64,000 nt of DNA, from the NCBI GenBank assembly GCA_965224515.1, contig OZ245051.1, positions 1,240,001-1,304,000 on the forward strand. Reading direction: 5' to 3'. The notes below the pieces were generated by a model. It did not search any database and had not been told where the DNA came from. It saw nothing but the letters and a program-made list of their open reading frames with translations. Source of the stretch: Sedimenticola_A sp040506425 (GTDB lineage Bacteria; Pseudomonadota; Gammaproteobacteria; Chromatiales; Chromatiaceae). The position numbers and the translations under genes were made by a program. Shown piece after piece: positions 62,914 through 64,000 of the stretch; positions within the stretch are counted from its first letter, which is position 1, and each line of letters opens with the position of its first letter.

Positions 62914-63384
62914 ATGAACCTGCTGCAAGATCTGTTGAAGAGCGCTGCCCTGGTCCTGCTGTTTACTTTACCGGGAGTGACAGTCGCGGAAGAGAAACTG
63001 GATGGCCCCGCCCCTGCTTCGGTGGCGGGTACCACCTTTGTAGACACGGCGAAAGCGCAGCAGCTGAAGGCCGAAGGCATTCCCTTCGTGGATGTGCGTC
63101 CTGGGTTCATGTACGAGGCGGAGCGAATTCCAGGTGCGATCAGCTTGCCTCTGCCTGGCGGAGGGTTTAATCGTGAGGCACTGGCCAAAGTGGCCGGTCC
63201 CGGCGACCCGGTGGTGCTGCATTGCCGGGGCAAGGATTGCATGATGAGCTCCCTGGCGGCGATTGAGGCTGTCAAATGGGGTTACAGCCGAATCTACTAC
63301 TACCGCGCAGGCTTCAACGGCTGGAAAGCGGCCGGACAACAGGTGGAGGTGCCCACCAAGGAGGCGATGCAGGCTAAAAACTGA
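62914..63384 (+). CDS. Exported rhodanese-domain protein
   Basis: The 156-residue protein has a signal peptide (about 1-25; SAALVLLFTLPGVTVAEE) and one rhodanese domain (about 40-150) with the active-site loop starting at C104 in HCRGKDCM. The loop holds a second cysteine (C109), unusual for this fold. Location in the periplasm suggests handling of extracytoplasmic reduced sulfur or of a heme/thiol protein. GAGAGGG precedes ATG 62914; an in-frame ATG at 62833 would place the signal peptide internally. Confidence 0.87.
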   Translation: MNLLQDLLKSAALVLLFTLPGVTVAEEKLDGPAPASVAGTTFVDTAKAQQLKAEGIPFVDVRPGFMYEAERIPGAISLPLPGGGFNREALAKVAGPGDPVVLHCRGKDCMMSSLAAIEAVKWGYSRIYYYRAGFNGWKAAGQQVEVPTKEAMQAKN

Positions 63385-63424
63385 TCTCGGGCACATCGGG
63401 CCGGTCTCTTAAAGACCTTAATGT

Positions 63425-63452
63425 TGGGGGGTAGCGCCAGCGTAACCCACCA
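63425..63452. repeat. Remnant of a B element
   Basis: GGGGGGTAGCGCCAGCGTAACCCACC resembles the left half of B (GTGGGTTAGCG..GCGTAACCCACC) with changed first arm. It lies between the rhodanese stop and the terminator. Confidence 0.5.
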
Positions 63453-63477
63453 TCCTGCCGTTTACCCCAGGGGTAAA

Positions 63478-63512
63478 TAACAAAGAAAGGGCCGAAGGCC
63501 CTTTCTTTGTTA
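63478..63512. terminator. Bidirectional terminator
   Basis: TAACAAAGAAAGGGCC and GGCCCTTTCTTTGTTA form a 16-bp perfect stem with loop GAA. A/T-rich outer arms give a T run both ways. It terminates the rhodanese gene (plus) and the oxidoreductase gene (minus). Confidence 0.88.
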
Positions 63513-63528
63513 CACAGCAAAATCAGTA

Positions 63529-64000
63529 TTACTTGTTCGGATTATCCTGGGCCCACTCGAAGACATCGGAGTACATGTTGTCTTCGGAGAGTCCCGCTGC
63601 CAGGAAGGCGTCCTTTCCGGCAAACACCATGGGCGGTGGGCCGCTCATGTAGAGGTCATGGCTGCTCATATCCGGGTAGTCGGCCACAACGGCTTCGTGT
63701 ACCCATCCGGTGGCGCCTGTCCAACCCTCGTCGGGCTCCGAGAGTACCGGGGTGAACTGGACGTTTTCATGCTCTGCCGCCCACTGGGCTGCAAGGTTGG
63801 CCAGGTAGAGGTCCTGCTCTGAACGCACACCCCAGTAGAGATGCATGGGGCGGTTGATGCCGATGTGGAACGCATGTTCGATAATGCCCTTCAGAGGGGC
63901 GAAACCGGTGCCACCTGCCATGAAGATCAGGGGGCGCTCGGAGTCTTCGCGAAGGTAGAAGCCGCCCAGGGGCGCCTGGATGCGCTCGATGGATCCGGGT
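63529..64000 (-). CDS. NAD(P)H-flavin oxidoreductase, FNR-type (5' end beyond window)
   Basis: The frame runs past the right edge, so only the C-terminal part is seen. It ends with the FNR-type NAD(P)-binding domain: FMAGGTGFAPLKGIIEHAF, LYWGVRSEQDLY and YMSGPPPMVFAGKDAFLAAG. The same order is found in CDP-6-deoxyglucoseen reductase-like proteins and phenol/toluene monooxygenase reductases. These usually carry a 2Fe-2S ferredoxin domain at the N terminus, which cannot be checked here. The bidirectional terminator follows its stop. Confidence 0.88.
   Translation of the reverse strand, partial: PGSIERIQAPLGGFYLREDSERPLIFMAGGTGFAPLKGIIEHAFHIGINRPMHLYWGVRSEQDLYLANLAAQWAAEHENVQFTPVLSEPDEGWTGATGWVHEAVVADYPDMSSHDLYMSGPPPMVFAGKDAFLAAGLSEDNMYSDVFEWAQDNPNK

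Noticed and set aside
1..64000. tRNA or rRNA genes
   Set aside because: I looked for T-loop patterns (GGTTCGAATCC type) and rRNA motifs; the only near-match (about 56010) is inside hemC coding sequence.

Overview
The window reads as chromosomal DNA of a free-living-type gammaproteobacterium. Many gene orders match those of Pseudomonas and its relatives: argH-algZ-algR-hemC-hemD-hemX-hemY, dapF-DUF484-xerC, lysA-lptM-cyaA, hslV-hslU-DUF971-ubiE-ubiJ-ubiB, secB-gpsA and gpmI-envC-ctpA-yibQ. Rhodaneses, a sulfide-sensor-like ArsR regulator, a full-length KamA-type radical enzyme and abundant GTAG-bounded palindromic repeats fit a Chromatiales-like, possibly sulfur-oxidising, lineage. That placement is inference; no marker in the window settles it. 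No rRNA, tRNA, CRISPR array, phage or transposase gene was seen.

Layout. 1-8.8 kb holds a partial unknown gene, a NagD-type HAD phosphatase, endonuclease V, a KamA-family aminomutase behind a structured leader, an HDOD protein, a PyrD1B-like dihydroorotate dehydrogenase, trmL, gpsA, secB, a YibN-like rhodanese and an ArsR regulator. 9.0-14.5 kb is a plus-strand cell-envelope operon (gpmI, envC, ctpA, yibQ-like, yajL-like), followed by an EamA exporter. 15.6-21.6 kb holds an alpha/beta hydrolase, a complete branched-chain amino-acid-type ABC importer (livK-H-M-G-F) and a PsiE-like protein. 22.2-28.6 kb holds the ubiquinone genes ubiE-ubiJ-ubiB, a DUF971 protein, the HslUV protease and an XRE regulator.

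28.8-33.2 kb encodes a three-domain lysophospholipid flippase/acyltransferase/acyl-ACP synthetase and an amidohydrolase. 33.2-36.4 kb is an accessory patch with a Cys-rich secreted protein, an Old Yellow Enzyme and two unknown proteins. 36.6-44.9 kb holds xerC, DUF484, dapF, lysA, lptM, class I adenylate cyclase cyaA and a degenerate GGDEF protein. 45.1-50.7 kb holds a MazG-like pyrophosphohydrolase, a class III cyclase fused to a PilZ domain, pilU, a HIT protein, an Asp/Glu racemase and two membrane proteins. 51.4-59.8 kb holds a 60-residue lysine-rich histone-like protein, an AhpD-like protein, argH, the AlgZ/AlgR two-component pair and hemCDXY. The end carries an HPP membrane protein, a second HDOD protein, a secreted rhodanese and the 3' end of an NAD(P)H-flavin oxidoreductase.

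Four intergenic spaces (21.7-22.1, 40.8-41.2, 50.8-51.1 and 59.8-60.9 kb) are filled by tandem arrays of palindromic elements. Four of the five element families begin with GTAG and end with CTAC, the signature of REP/REPIN elements mobilised by RAYT-type proteins. The most notable items are these arrays, the cyclase-PilZ fusion next to pilU and 2 kb from a class I cyclase, the KamA variant whose lysine-recognising aspartates appear replaced, the paired-cysteine ArsR regulator, and the out-of-phase gene overlap at 13971-14025.
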